From JAWKTV01 sp041398905 (lineage in GTDB: Bacteria > Planctomycetota > Planctomycetia > Planctomycetales > Planctomycetaceae), in the NCBI GenBank assembly GCA_041398905.1, contig JAWKTV010000002.1:248001-312000 (forward strand): a stretch of 64,000 nucleotides of DNA, read 5' to 3'. Below, piece by piece: positions 28,326 through 37,745 of the stretch; positions within the stretch are counted from its first letter, which is position 1; each line of letters opens with the position of its first letter. The position numbers were made by a program, and so were the translations under genes. The notes beneath the pieces are model-generated. The model was not told the DNA's origin, did not search any database, and saw only the letters and a list, made by a program, of their open reading frames with translations.

Positions 28326-28924
28326 GACCGCACCTCGAATTGACGAACGGACTCCCGCAGCCGCGCCATCACCCGGCTGCGGGCGATGTACAGATTGCCA
28401 AGTGTCATCCCCAGACGCGTCGCCGCCGCATCGAGCGACACCCCTTCGACGTGGGTCAGCCAGAAGGCTTGCCACGTCGATTCACTGACACTGGCCCGTA
28501 CCCTCGCGGCGGCCCAGCGAAAGACCTCCTGCCGGTACTCGACGTCAAACTCGCTCGACAGCGGGCCTGCCGGTGCGGGCAGGGTGTCGAAGAAGTTCCG
28601 CACGTCGTCTCCACCGGTCGCCAGGGGGCGGGTGCGGCGCCTTGTGAGTTGGTGCACCGCGGCGTTGCGGGCGATGCGGAGGAGCCAGGCCCGAAAGCTG
28701 CCGCGGTCTTCCCGAGTCAGCCACTGCGACACCGACTTCGCGACCGCCGAGAAGACCTCTTGCAGAACATCGTCGGCGTCCGCCGGTTGCAGTCCTTGCC
28801 GAGTCGCCATTCTCCGCAGCAGCGGCTGGTAGATCGCGACGAACTCGTCCCATGCCGCGATGTCCGCCGGGTCCGGTAGCCGGAGGATCAGGCTCGCGCG
28901 GGTTTCGGGGGGGCTGATGGGCAT
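28322..28924 (-). CDS. ECF RNA polymerase sigma factor
   Basis: 200 residues with sigma region 2 (WDEFVAIYQPLLRRMATRQG, DADDVLQEVFSAVAKSVSQW, FRAWLLRIARNAA) and region 4 (FWLTHVEGVSLDAAATRLGM, NLYIARSRVMARLRE). The GVSLDAAATRLGMTLGNLYI helix-turn-helix is close to the planctomycete ECF group linked to kinases. First gene of the operon with the zinc-finger kinase and the exported protein. Its own promoter must lie in 28925-29226, but I could not find clear boxes; autoregulation would be usual. Confidence 0.93.
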   Translation of the reverse strand: MPISPPETRASLILRLPDPADIAAWDEFVAIYQPLLRRMATRQGLQPADADDVLQEVFSAVAKSVSQWLTREDRGSFRAWLLRIARNAAVHQLTRRRTRPLATGGDDVRNFFDTLPAPAGPLSSEFDVEYRQEVFRWAAARVRASVSESTWQAFWLTHVEGVSLDAAATRLGMTLGNLYIARSRVMARLRESVRQFEVRS

Positions 28925-29226
28925 GACGCAATGCTGAGTGAAGTGAACCTCACCAGCTTAGAGTCATCCGACGCAGGAATCTTGCATGGTTTTTTCAAGA
29001 TCATGGCGTCGATCCTCCAAAGCCACGTCTGCGGTCAGCACTTTAGTCTCCCTCGTGGCGTGTTCCGCGCCCGAGGTCTCTCCACATCCACACATTCGAA
29101 AGCCCGCATTCTCGGAACTTTCACGTACCCTTTGCCGAACGGGAACGCAGCGCGCCTAGCCTTCTCTCACAGGCAGCGTCGACACCCGGCGTTGCGCTCT
29201 TCTTGTTCGTTTCGAGGAGTTCTGCA
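28925..29226. other. Divergent promoter region between the ECF sigma gene and DUF1559
   Basis: 302 nt, lower in GC than its neighbours. It holds a 6-bp hairpin (atcttg/caagat) at 28979-29001 whose loop carries a run of six T. GAGGAG near 29212 is the DUF1559 ribosome site. No clear -35/-10 pair. No gene seen. Confidence 0.35.
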
Positions 29227-30165
29227 ATGGTTCGTGCCCGAAGTCGCGGTTTCACGTTGATCGAATTGCTGGTGGTGATTGCGATCATCGCCATCCTGGT
29301 CGCCCTGCTGTTGCCGGCTGTGCAGCAAGTCCGCGAGGCGGCCCGCAAGTCGATGTGCCAGGACCACCTGCACAACGTCGCCATCGCCATGCACACCTAC
29401 CACGACTCGCACAAGACTTTCCCCTACGGCTGGGACGAACGCGAGAAGCTCTGGCAGGCGTGCATCCTGCCACAGATCGAGCAGAAGCCGCTCTATGACA
29501 CGCTGATCTATCAGGAGAGCGGCGCGGGCAACTGGGACTCCGGCTCCGCCAACGAGACCGCCTGCGCCACTGTGATTCCGCTCTTCCGCTGCCCCAGCTT
29601 GCCAGGGCCGGAGAACGTCACCAACAACAACATCGAAGGCCGTGTCCCGATCAGCTACCGCGTCAACGCCGGGTCCAACGTCTTCTCCGACGACGCCAGC
29701 ACCATCCCCGCCGGCTCACCGCCCGGGGCGGTCGCGCTCGAGAACCTCACCTGCGACGGCACCTTCTGGGGCAGCAGCAAAGTCGCCATGCGGGACATTG
29801 TCGACGGCACCTCGAACACCATCATCATCGGTGAGTCCGCCACCGATCCCGCATACGTCCGAAACGGACAAGGTATGGACTACTGGCAGATCGGCTCCCC
29901 GCAGACCGGCGGCTGGGTTCCCGGCGGTGCGGGAGGGACGGAGTACACCGAAGGTGTCGGTGCGACCTCCGTCCGCATGAACGGCCGCTTCGACCCGACG
30001 CAGCATGGCATCTATGCGGAACTCGGCTTCGGCAGCTGGCATGCCGGCGGCGCGATGTTCGCCATGGGTGACGGCAAGGTCAACTTCATCTCCGAGAACG
30101 TCGACCTGAACGTCTACCGGGCAATCGGCACCCGCCAGGGGGGCGAAGTCGCCCAAGTGCCGTAA
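29227..30165 (+). CDS. DUF1559 pseudopilin-type protein
   Basis: 312 residues. The N-terminus RSRGFTLIELLVVIAIIAIL is a type IV prepilin leader and helix, cut after the Gly of RG-FTLIE by a prepilin peptidase. The following AAARKSMCQ-like turn (VREAARKSMCQDHLHNVAIA) and the C-terminal HAGGAMFAMGDGKVNFISEN are DUF1559 hallmarks. Members are very numerous in planctomycetes and are thought to sit at the cell surface, perhaps in fibres. The ATG at 29227 is chosen for its GAGGAG site. It is followed by a small lipoprotein, a common pairing in the phylum. Confidence 0.93.
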   Translation: MVRARSRGFTLIELLVVIAIIAILVALLLPAVQQVREAARKSMCQDHLHNVAIAMHTYHDSHKTFPYGWDEREKLWQACILPQIEQKPLYDTLIYQESGAGNWDSGSANETACATVIPLFRCPSLPGPENVTNNNIEGRVPISYRVNAGSNVFSDDASTIPAGSPPGAVALENLTCDGTFWGSSKVAMRDIVDGTSNTIIIGESATDPAYVRNGQGMDYWQIGSPQTGGWVPGGAGGTEYTEGVGATSVRMNGRFDPTQHGIYAELGFGSWHAGGAMFAMGDGKVNFISENVDLNVYRAIGTRQGGEVAQVP

Positions 30166-30338
30166 GACCATTCACAACGCGATGCAGATTCCAGTGGCGC
30201 GACGGGCCGCGATGCCCGCCGCGCCATTGACTGTTGATCAAACCCGCTCTCTCGGTCGAACGAACAATTAGCCGGGGTCCCTGATTGCTTCCACCCTCGC
30301 ACCGTTCGACGAACCTCTCCACCCACTGCGACAGAACG

Positions 30339-30809
30339 ATGCTGACGATGAAACTCTCACGACACTGGATGCTCTCTCTGATGCTGTTGTCCACCGGTTG
30401 CGGCGGAGGTGTCGCTTCGATGGACTACGGAGCGGTCACCCTCGTGCCCGCGACTGGCACGGTCACGCTCGACGGCCAGCCGCTCGCCGGCGGTTACATC
30501 ATGTTCGAGTCCGAGAACGGCATGTTCTCGGACGCCAGCATCGATGACGGCGGGCGCTACGTGCTGCAGTTCGATTCCGAGGTGGCCGGCGTCACCCCCG
30601 GCTCAAAGACCGTCCGCATCACCAGCGTCAAGCCCCCGATGGAAGGGGAGGAAGATGGCGTGAGCGAGAACGCCGACGGCTCTCGAAAAGTCACGGAGCG
30701 CGCCGCCGAGCGGGTCCCGGCGAATTACAACAAAGCATCGGAATTGACGATCACCGTGACGACCGACAAGACGACGTACGACTTCGAGCTGAAGTCGGCC
30801 GGCGAGTGA
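30339..30809 (+). CDS. Lipoprotein with carboxypeptidase-regulatory-like domain
   Basis: About 156 residues. The N-terminus ends in the lipobox LLSTGC, so the mature protein is lipid-anchored at Cys. The body (TGTVTLDGQPLAGGYIMFES, then DDGGRYVLQFD and PGSKTVRITSV) is an Ig-like beta-sandwich of the type annotated as carboxypeptidase regulatory-like in planctomycetes. It probably partners the DUF1559 protein before it. The start could also be the Met at 30348. Confidence 0.82.
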   Translation: MLTMKLSRHWMLSLMLLSTGCGGGVASMDYGAVTLVPATGTVTLDGQPLAGGYIMFESENGMFSDASIDDGGRYVLQFDSEVAGVTPGSKTVRITSVKPPMEGEEDGVSENADGSRKVTERAAERVPANYNKASELTITVTTDKTTYDFELKSAGE

Positions 30810-30902
30810 CGCGGTACGCTGAGTCGCGGCGGGTGGCCACCATGTTGTGGCTGAACCCCTGCACGGTCAGCTTCGCACCGCCGTTCGCGGAGTGAACTGC
30901 GG

Positions 30903-32129
30903 CTATGGCGTCTCCACTGGGGCCGCCAGCTTGACGAGTTCCTTGTCGCTCCGCACGTACATCGCGTTCCCGGCGATCGCGGGTGTGCAGAGAATCGTCT
31001 GCTCGAGGTCGAACGACGAGAGAATTTCTCCTTCGGCCGACGACAGATCGACACAGAAGATCGTGCCCGCTTCGTTGACGGCGTACAGCCGATTCGACGC
31101 GATCACCGGCGACCCGCTGAACGAGCCGGCCAGTCGCTTCTGCCACAGGCGCTTGCCCGTCGCCTGCTCGGCACAGGTCAACACGCCCGCGTTGTTGACG
31201 AAGTACAGCTTGTCACCCAAAGCGATCGGACTGCCGGTGCCGGGCGATAGACCACCTTCCTGCCACAGCACATCGCTGGCGTTCGGCTGCCCCCCTTCCG
31301 CCCTGACGGCCGTCAGCCCTTTGGAAGGCACGAACGCCGTGTCACCCGCGACCACCAGCGAGGGGATCGTGCTCGCCCCATCCGTGTAGGTCCACTGCTC
31401 TTTGCCGGTCGATGGATCAATCGCGGCGATACCCGCCGACGACTGCAACAGCACCAGATCCTTCTCACCGCGCAGGATGGTCGGCGACGTCCAGTTCGCC
31501 TTGCGGGGCCGGTCGATCTTCCAGCGGGTGGTCCCTGAACTGGTATCGAGGCCGATCGAGAACGAGTCGTCGTCATTCTCGACCATCGCCACAAGCGTCT
31601 CGCCCACCACCACTGGCGACGACGACATGCCCAGACTGTTGCTGGCGTTCGGGAAGTCCCACGTCAGCCCGCGGGCCCACTGAAACTCTCCATCCAGCCC
31701 GAGGCAAATGACGTCATTGCTCGAGTAGAACGCGAAGATCCGCGCGCCATCGCTGCAGGGAGTCGGCGCGGCGACATTGGTTTTGTCATGCGTGACCGTC
31801 CGGCCGGTCGCCCAGAACTGCCGCTCCCACCGCTGCTGGCCGGTCGCCGCATCGAAACAGAGAACGTGCAGCCGCTCTTGCGCGGCTCCCGACGACGCGG
31901 TGACGTACACGCCATCGCCCACGATAATCGGACTCGAGAGCCCGCGACCCGGCAACGGCGACCGCCACGCGATCGTGTCGCCGGACAGGTTCACCGGCGG
32001 GTTGCCGGTCGGCGACACACCATCGACGTTGTCTCCCCGGAACTGCCGCCAGTCTCCCACGGCCGGTTGGGACGCGACAATCGCGACGGTCAGCATCATC
32101 AACGATCGGATCATGGTTCGGGTGCTCAT
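30903..32129 (-). CDS. PQQ-like beta-propeller exported protein
   Basis: 408 residues from the ATG at 32127-32129 (MSTRTMIRSLMMLTVAIVAS, a signal peptide). The repeats have the PQQ/WD-type ending: ATGQQRWERQFW, SGTTRWKIDRP, TGKEQWTYTDG, TGKRLWQKRLAG. They form a propeller; enzyme cofactor binding is not evident, and BamB-like or scaffold roles are as likely. The mature N-terminus DWRQFRGDNVDGVS is typical of planctomycete members. It follows the HEAT-like gene on the same strand after 118 nt, so the two may form an operon. Confidence 0.88.
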   Translation of the reverse strand: MSTRTMIRSLMMLTVAIVASQPAVGDWRQFRGDNVDGVSPTGNPPVNLSGDTIAWRSPLPGRGLSSPIIVGDGVYVTASSGAAQERLHVLCFDAATGQQRWERQFWATGRTVTHDKTNVAAPTPCSDGARIFAFYSSNDVICLGLDGEFQWARGLTWDFPNASNSLGMSSSPVVVGETLVAMVENDDDSFSIGLDTSSGTTRWKIDRPRKANWTSPTILRGEKDLVLLQSSAGIAAIDPSTGKEQWTYTDGASTIPSLVVAGDTAFVPSKGLTAVRAEGGQPNASDVLWQEGGLSPGTGSPIALGDKLYFVNNAGVLTCAEQATGKRLWQKRLAGSFSGSPVIASNRLYAVNEAGTIFCVDLSSAEGEILSSFDLEQTILCTPAIAGNAMYVRSDKELVKLAAPVETP

Positions 32130-32247
32130 CGTGTGATATCTGGAAGTCGTCGAAACTCTCAAGCCGCTGGTCGAAGCGATCCGACGTGGCCAGCGGTCCT
32201 GGCCTGCCGGACGCAACCGCCATCCTCGAACCGCTGTTGTCCACAAA

Positions 32248-33374
32248 CTACTCAGCAGGCCTGGGACTCAGCGGCCGTCCGTACTGGTCGCAGATGCGGA
32301 ACTGAAAGCTCCACTTCTGCGCCCAGTCCTGCTCCTGCTCGTTCTGGCAAACCTTGAGGAGAATGCGATTCGGCCCCGCCCGCAGCACACCCGGAATGCG
32401 ATACTGATCGAACCGCATCCACGATGGTACTCCTCGCGGGCGAACACCAGCTCGCCGTTGACCCACAGCTTCCAGGCGTTTGCGGTCGCGAGCCGAAACT
32501 CGACGGGACGGTCCGCGTCGCTATGGAAGACGGTCGTCACATAGTCGATCGCCCCCTTGTGCGGCGCGGTCAGCTTCGCGAGATCGAACTCGCCTTCGTC
32601 TCCCTGTGCGGCGAGTTCCTGCCAGCCCACTTCGCCAAGCTGGCCATCGTACTTCGCATCGAGGTCGATCTCGTCCTCGGGAGGATACGCGACATCGAAG
32701 CCGGCCATCTCGCGGTTATCGAACGGGCCGATGGCATGCCAGCCGGTGATCAGCCCGTAGTGCTCGATGGAGCTGACCGGGCGGCCCAGTTCCTTGAGGC
32801 TCTTCAAAATCGGATCAACCTGCTCGGCCTCGTTGGCACCGGAGAGGGCCTGCTGATACAGCTCGACCGCCTCCGCGTCGCGACCCGCCGCTTTGGCGTT
32901 CGCCGCCTGCTCGAGCAGCCGCGCGACGGCATCTCGACGCATCTCGGCACTCGGGTCGTCCAGCGACTGCGGCACGATCTCTACCGCCGCATCCGGGTCG
33001 ATTCGGACGATCCACTCATATGCCAGCCGTCGTGCGCGGGGGTCGTTCGCCCGGCCATTGAAGAAGTCGAGCAGCTCCGCCTTTGGCAATGGCTCACCCG
33101 CTGCGAGCGTTCGCGCGGCGATCGTCTCAAACGCCCCCCGCAGCCAGTTCGCCGCCAGTGGATTCGCATCCTTCAGCGCGGCCAGAATCTCCGGCAGCAC
33201 CGCCGCGCTCTCCCCCGCCAACGCCCGCACCGCCGCCCGAGCCTCGACATGCCCCGCGCCGTCGTGTTCGACGGAACGGATTCGCGTGATCAAGTCCGAA
33301 CTTTGCGCGGGGAGTACGGACGCCGATGCAACGAGCAGCAGCAGGGTCAGCGACCCGCGGGCAATGTGTGGCAT
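32248..33374 (-). CDS. Exported HEAT-like protein with sugar-binding-type C-terminus, one frameshift
   Basis: About 375 residues. It has a signal peptide (LTLLLLVASASVLPA), then helical HEAT-like repeats (AALKDANPLAANWLRGAFET, DDPSAEMRRDAVARLLEQAA). The C-terminal part is a beta-sandwich block (FRLATANAWKLWVNGELVFA). The frame shifts by one base near 32425 and continues MRFDQYRIPGVLRAGPNRIL and LKVCQNEQEQDWAQKWSFQF to the stop at 32248. Such C-terminal blocks resemble carbohydrate-binding modules. It is upstream of, and on the same strand as, the PQQ protein. Function unknown. Confidence 0.75.
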
Positions 33375-33617
33375 GAGGATACTCCGGTCGGTTCTCGATA
33401 GCGTTCAATCACCAGCACGATCACCGATGACTCTACCCGAATCCACGTTATCTGCCAGCCGCAGGGCTGATTCGCCAGGGAGCCCTTGGTGAATCAGAAT
33501 GCGTACGGTGGCGGGGTCGCTCCGAAGGTCGCCCTCGGCGGGAACGCTTACGACCTTCGGGAGTCCCCGCTGGCTGCGCGGGATGCCCCCGACACCCATC
33601 GCCGATCCGACCTCCTC

Positions 33618-34484
33618 TCACTCCCGAAACACCAGCCGTGGCTGCAGTGTGCCTGCGGCGTTTCGTTCGGCCAGGGCCGCGAGTTGACCGGTCTGGGACA
33701 GCACCGCGACCTCCGCACTGGCGACGCGCTCACCCGTCTCCACCTGACGGCCATTGCGGATGAGCGCCAGTTCGAGATCGTCCAGCGTCACCTCCGGCCA
33801 GCCGGGCAGCGCACGTTGCGCGGGCAACAGTAGATCGGCGAGGCTGTCGCTGCGGATGGCGGCGAAGTCGATTGCATCCTCGACGGTGAACGGACCAATC
33901 CGGGAGCGACGCAGGCCACACATTACCGCGCCGCTACCGAGCGCTGCCGCCAGATCGCGACCCAGCGAACGCACATACGTCCCCGACCCGCATTCGACCC
34001 GCAGTCGCATCCGTTCGCTCGTCAGTTCGAGCAGCTCGAGCGCATGGATCTCGACCTCGCGGGGGGGGATGTCGACGTCGGTCCCTTTGCGGGCGATCTT
34101 ATAGGCGGGTCGACCTGCGATCTTGACGGCGGAGAACGCGGGAGGAACCTGCTCGATGCGACCGGTGAACCGCTGCAGCGCGGCCCGCACCATCACTTCA
34201 TCCAGCGGCGCCGCACCGTCGAGCGGCTCAGGCTCGGACTCCGTGTCGTCCGTTGGGCTGGTGCAACCGATCAGAAACTCGCCTTCATACGTTTTCGGGA
34301 AGCGATGGATGAACGTCTCGAGCCGCGTCGCCGGGCCGACGCAGACGATCAGCACGCCCGTCGCAATCGGGTCGAGCGTCCCCGCATGCCCCACCTTGGC
34401 GGGCCGCGCCAGCCGCTGCACCTTGTTGACCACGTCTCGCGAAGAGAACCCGGCCGGCTTGTCGATATTGAGGAGACCGAACAT
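33618..34484 (-). CDS. truB: tRNA pseudouridine(55) synthase TruB
   Basis: 288 residues. It converts U55 of tRNA to pseudouridine. The start MFGLLNIDKPAGFSSRDVVN matches the family, and the catalytic Asp38 is in GHAGTLDPIATG. FSAVKIAGRPAYKIARKG and SGTYVRSLGRDLA are further conserved blocks. The open frame extends far upstream to 35726, but that part lies opposite the DUF1080 gene and is not TruB. The usual partners rbfA and infB are not adjacent. Confidence 0.95.
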   Translation of the reverse strand: MFGLLNIDKPAGFSSRDVVNKVQRLARPAKVGHAGTLDPIATGVLIVCVGPATRLETFIHRFPKTYEGEFLIGCTSPTDDTESEPEPLDGAAPLDEVMVRAALQRFTGRIEQVPPAFSAVKIAGRPAYKIARKGTDVDIPPREVEIHALELLELTSERMRLRVECGSGTYVRSLGRDLAAALGSGAVMCGLRRSRIGPFTVEDAIDFAAIRSDSLADLLLPAQRALPGWPEVTLDDLELALIRNGRQVETGERVASAEVAVLSQTGQLAALAERNAAGTLQPRLVFRE

Positions 34485-34769
34485 GTCGCATAAGCGGGTA
34501 CGGAAGCTGCAGAACTGGTCGTGCGAAGTGTCGGAAGCGGCGCGTCGAGTGTCCAGTGTCGCGGGTCGCGTTGCGGCGCAGGGTGCGGGCTGTTGGCGTT
34601 CCGCTCGTCGATCTCGGGACTCACGTCCGCAGCGGAAATCTGCTGCACCGCAGCTCCGACACAGGTCACCAACTCCGTGGAGTGTTGAGAGGTCTGTGCG
34701 TCTGCTAATCTGACTGGTCTCTGCTGTTTCCAATCGATCCTCGCGCCTCACTCCCACCGGACTGACCAC

Positions 34770-35408
34770 ATGAGAATCCTGCTCGCCCTGCTGCTGTGCG
34801 CTTCTTCCACCAACCTGTTCGCCGCCGATGACGACGGCTTCGTGCAGCTCTTCGATGGCACCACGCTCAATGGCTGGCATGGCAATGCCGAGTACTGGTC
34901 CGTGCAGGACGGGGCGATCTTCGGCAAGACCGACGGCAATATCCCGGCCAACACTTTTCTCATCAGCACCAACGAGTACAAGAACTTCGTGCTCCGCGTG
35001 AAGTGGAAGCTGCATGGGCATAAGGGGAACAGCGGCGTACAGTTCCGCAGCGTCGAGGTCAACGCCGACGCCAAGTCCCCGCCCTACGTCGTCGGCGGCT
35101 ATCAGGCCGACATCGCCGACAACCACTACCTCGGCATCCTGTATGGCGAGCGGACCGGCCGCGGGATCATTCAGAACCTGGACGCCGACCTGCAGGCCAA
35201 GGTCGCCGCGGCAGTCAATCAGGATGGCTGGAACGAGTACGTCATCACCGCCAACGGCGACCACATCACACAAGTCCTCAATGGCGTTGTGACGGTCGAC
35301 ATTGAAGACCCGGAAGGAGCCAAGTCCGGTATCATCGCACTCCAGTTGCACCGGGGGCAGGATATGTCCATCTCCTTCCAGGAGATCGCCATCAAGGTGC
35401 TGCCGTAG
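34770..35408 (+). CDS. DUF1080 exported protein (3-keto-disaccharide hydrolase family)
   Basis: 212 residues. Signal peptide MRILLALLLCASSTNLFAA, then a jelly-roll domain typical of DUF1080: FVQLFDGTTLNGWHG, EYWSVQDGAIFG, NSGVQFRSVE, GGYQADIAD and GIIALQLHRGQDMSISFQEI. The family is concanavalin-like and some members cleave 3-keto-disaccharides; others have no proven activity. A weak promoter (TTGAGA 34685-34690, TAATCT 34706-34711, 15-nt spacer) lies about 60 nt upstream. Divergent from truB across 285 nt. Confidence 0.88.
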   Translation: MRILLALLLCASSTNLFAADDDGFVQLFDGTTLNGWHGNAEYWSVQDGAIFGKTDGNIPANTFLISTNEYKNFVLRVKWKLHGHKGNSGVQFRSVEVNADAKSPPYVVGGYQADIADNHYLGILYGERTGRGIIQNLDADLQAKVAAAVNQDGWNEYVITANGDHITQVLNGVVTVDIEDPEGAKSGIIALQLHRGQDMSISFQEIAIKVLP

Positions 35409-35494
35409 TGACTGTGCGAGGTGGCGCGTCATCCGTCCGCATTGCTGGACATGCCGAGATGCGGGCGACGGAACTTCTATGAACGATCGAGCGC

Positions 35495-35520
35495 GCCCCG
35501 TCGCCGGCTGGCGACGGGGC
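35495..35520 (+). other. Strong hairpin between the DUF1080 gene and yceH
   Basis: An 11-bp perfect stem (gccccgtcgcc/ggcgacggggc) with a GGCT loop, about 87 nt after the DUF1080 stop and 24 nt before the yceH start. No T-run. It may end the first transcript or hinder read-through. Confidence 0.5.
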
Positions 35521-35544
35521 CGCGTTCCAGTCGAGGGAGCGAAA

Positions 35545-36276
35545 ATGTCAATGAACGATCCGATCGAGGACGATGCCGATTGGGCGGTCGTGAGAACGCT
35601 CGATGAAGGGCCGCGACGGGTGCTGGGGGTCCTGCTCGAAAAGGCCTTCACCACGCCTGACCAGTACCCGCTGACCATCAAGTCAACCACCACCGGCTGC
35701 AACCAGAAGAGCAACCGGGCCCCCACAACCGACTTCTCCGAAGACGAAGTCGAGTCCTACCTGCTGGAACTACAGGAACTGGGTCTGGTCGCCGAACTGC
35801 ACACCGACGGCGGTCGGGCGCTCCGGTATCGCCACTTGCTCCGCAAGCGGTACGACTTCTCCGAAGCACAGCTCGCCATCCTCACCGAGTTGTGGCTCCG
35901 CGGCCGACAGCAATTGGGCGAACTCCGCACCCGCGTCAGCCGGATGGTCCCCGTCGAGACGCAGGAAGACCTCCGTCGTGAGCTGACTGCGCTGCAAGGC
36001 GGCGGCTGGGTCCGATCCAGCGGGTCGCTCGAACGTCGCGGCGTGGAAGTCGACCACACCTTTTACCCGGCCGGCGAAGCGACGGCCGCGTGGCTGGAGC
36101 CGGCCGACGAACCACCCGCTCGGCCCATCGCGACAACCGCCGCGACACCGGGCCGCTCCAGCCCTTCGGAGGTCGCCGCCCTCACGGCTCGCTGCGATGA
36201 CCTCACCACTCGCGTTCTCGAACTCGAACAGCGGCTCAGCGATCTGGAAGGGAAGCTGCAGGCGGCGTTAGGGTAA
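35545..36276 (+). CDS. YceH-family protein (DUF480/UPF0502)
   Basis: 243 residues. Winged-helix repeats typical of YceH: RVLGVLLEKAFTTPDQYPLT, NQKSNRAPTTDFSEDEVESY, and FSEAQLAILTELWLRGRQQL. The C-terminus ends in a short coiled coil (LTTRVLELEQRLSDLEGKLQ). Probably DNA-binding, but the role is unproven. The ATG at 35545 is chosen because GAGGGAGC lies 5 nt upstream; an earlier in-frame opening from 35302 lies inside the DUF1080 gene. Confidence 0.9.
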   Translation: MSMNDPIEDDADWAVVRTLDEGPRRVLGVLLEKAFTTPDQYPLTIKSTTTGCNQKSNRAPTTDFSEDEVESYLLELQELGLVAELHTDGGRALRYRHLLRKRYDFSEAQLAILTELWLRGRQQLGELRTRVSRMVPVETQEDLRRELTALQGGGWVRSSGSLERRGVEVDHTFYPAGEATAAWLEPADEPPARPIATTAATPGRSSPSEVAALTARCDDLTTRVLELEQRLSDLEGKLQAALG

Positions 36277-36426
36277 CGGATGGGACACCGTCATCGCGTC
36301 GATGCCGGGTTCCTACAAGATTCCTTCATCGTCTTCGTCACCCGCGACGTATCGGGAGGCGGATTCGTTGACCCGGCGTGTGCCGGAACCGTCGGCGGCT
36401 GGACGCATCGACAAGACCCGCGACGC

Positions 36427-37666
36427 ATGGCATCGACACCCCACCAACTGGCGACCAGCGGTCCACAGAGCCCGGCCGCGCTGTTCGCCGCGCGACTTGG
36501 CGCGGTGGCGACCAACGACCCGCGACAGGTGACCGAGCTGGTTGACACCCTGCTCGCCGCTGCACGCGAGGCACGGGCCAGTGATGTCCACCTCACCCCC
36601 GCGGCGGAGGGACTCGACATGAGCTGGCGAATCGACGGGCTGATCCAGCCGGTCGCCCGGTTCGATCGCGAGATCGCCCCCAACATCGCCGCCCGGCTCA
36701 AAGTGCTGGCGGAACTGCTGACCTACAAGACCGACGTACCGCAGGAGGGTCGTATTCGCGCGGAGACCTCAGGCGTCGAGACCCGCGTCAGCACCTTCCC
36801 CACGCTGTTCGGCGAGCAGGTGGCAGTGCGGCTGTTTGTCGGAGGCGGGCGATATCAAAGGCTGGCGGACCTCGGACTCGACCCCGTGCTGACGGAGCGA
36901 CTCGCCACAATGCTGGGCGAGCGTGGCGGTGCGCTGGTCGTCACGGGGCCGGCAGGCAGCGGCAAGACCACGACCGTCTATGCCGCGCTCCGCGAACTCG
37001 CCACCGATGCCAGTGGCGGCCGCAGCCTGATGAGCATCGAAGACCCCATCGAGTCGGTCATCCCCGGCGTCGCGCAGGCGCCGGTGCGGGCGGCCGTCGG
37101 CTTCGACTACGAGACCGCGCTGCGGTCGCTGCTCAGACAGGACCCGGACGTCATCCTCGTCGGCGAAATTCGCGATCGCGGCACAGCCGAGAAGGTGTTT
37201 CAGGCGTCGCTGACGGGCCATCTCGTGCTGACGACCTTTCACGCCGGCTCGGCGGCCGGGGCGATCACGGCGGCTCTCCGACATGGAGATCGAACCTTAC
37301 CTGCTCCGCAGTGGACTGCTCGGCATCCTCTGTCAGCGACTCGTCCGCAGGCTCTGCGACTGTCGACAGCCATCGACGACGGACGCCGAGCATCTCGGGC
37401 TGCCGGTGGCGACCTCGCACCAACCCCGCGGCTGCGAACGCTGCTGGGGAACCGGATACTTCGGTCGCCTGCCGCTCGCCGAGCTGCTGGTGCCGGGAGA
37501 GCTGGAAGAGTCGCGCGAGGTGCTGACACGGGCGGCATCGAGTGACATCGAAGCGGCGGCGGTCGCCGCCGGGATGATCCCGCTCTGGCAGCGGGCGCTG
37601 GCCGCGACGACGGCCGGACTCACCAGCCCCGCTGAAGTGCGTCGACTCTTTCCTGGAAATCGGTAA
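36427..37666 (+). CDS. GspE/PilB-type secretion ATPase, one frameshift
   Basis: About 413 residues. It powers assembly of a type II secretion pseudopilus or type IV pilus from the cytoplasmic face. Motifs: ASDVHLTPAAEGLDMSWRID (N2-type domain), Walker A GPAGSGKTTT (174-183), SIEDPIE (Asp box), Walker B DVILVGEIRD, and TTFHAGSAAGAIT (His box). A one-base insertion near 37268 (acggcggctctc) shifts the frame; it resumes DMEIEPYLLRSGLLGILCQR. The tetracysteine zinc element (CDC and GCERCWGTGYFGRLPL) is present. Shorter than GspE (about 500) since the N1 domain is missing. First gene of the operon. Confidence 0.88.
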
Positions 37667-37745
37667 GAATTTTTCAAACGCGTTGTCGTTCGATCGCGTA
37701 TCCACCACACGGGTCGGCCAGAGCCGCTGAATCGCTCCGCGATCG

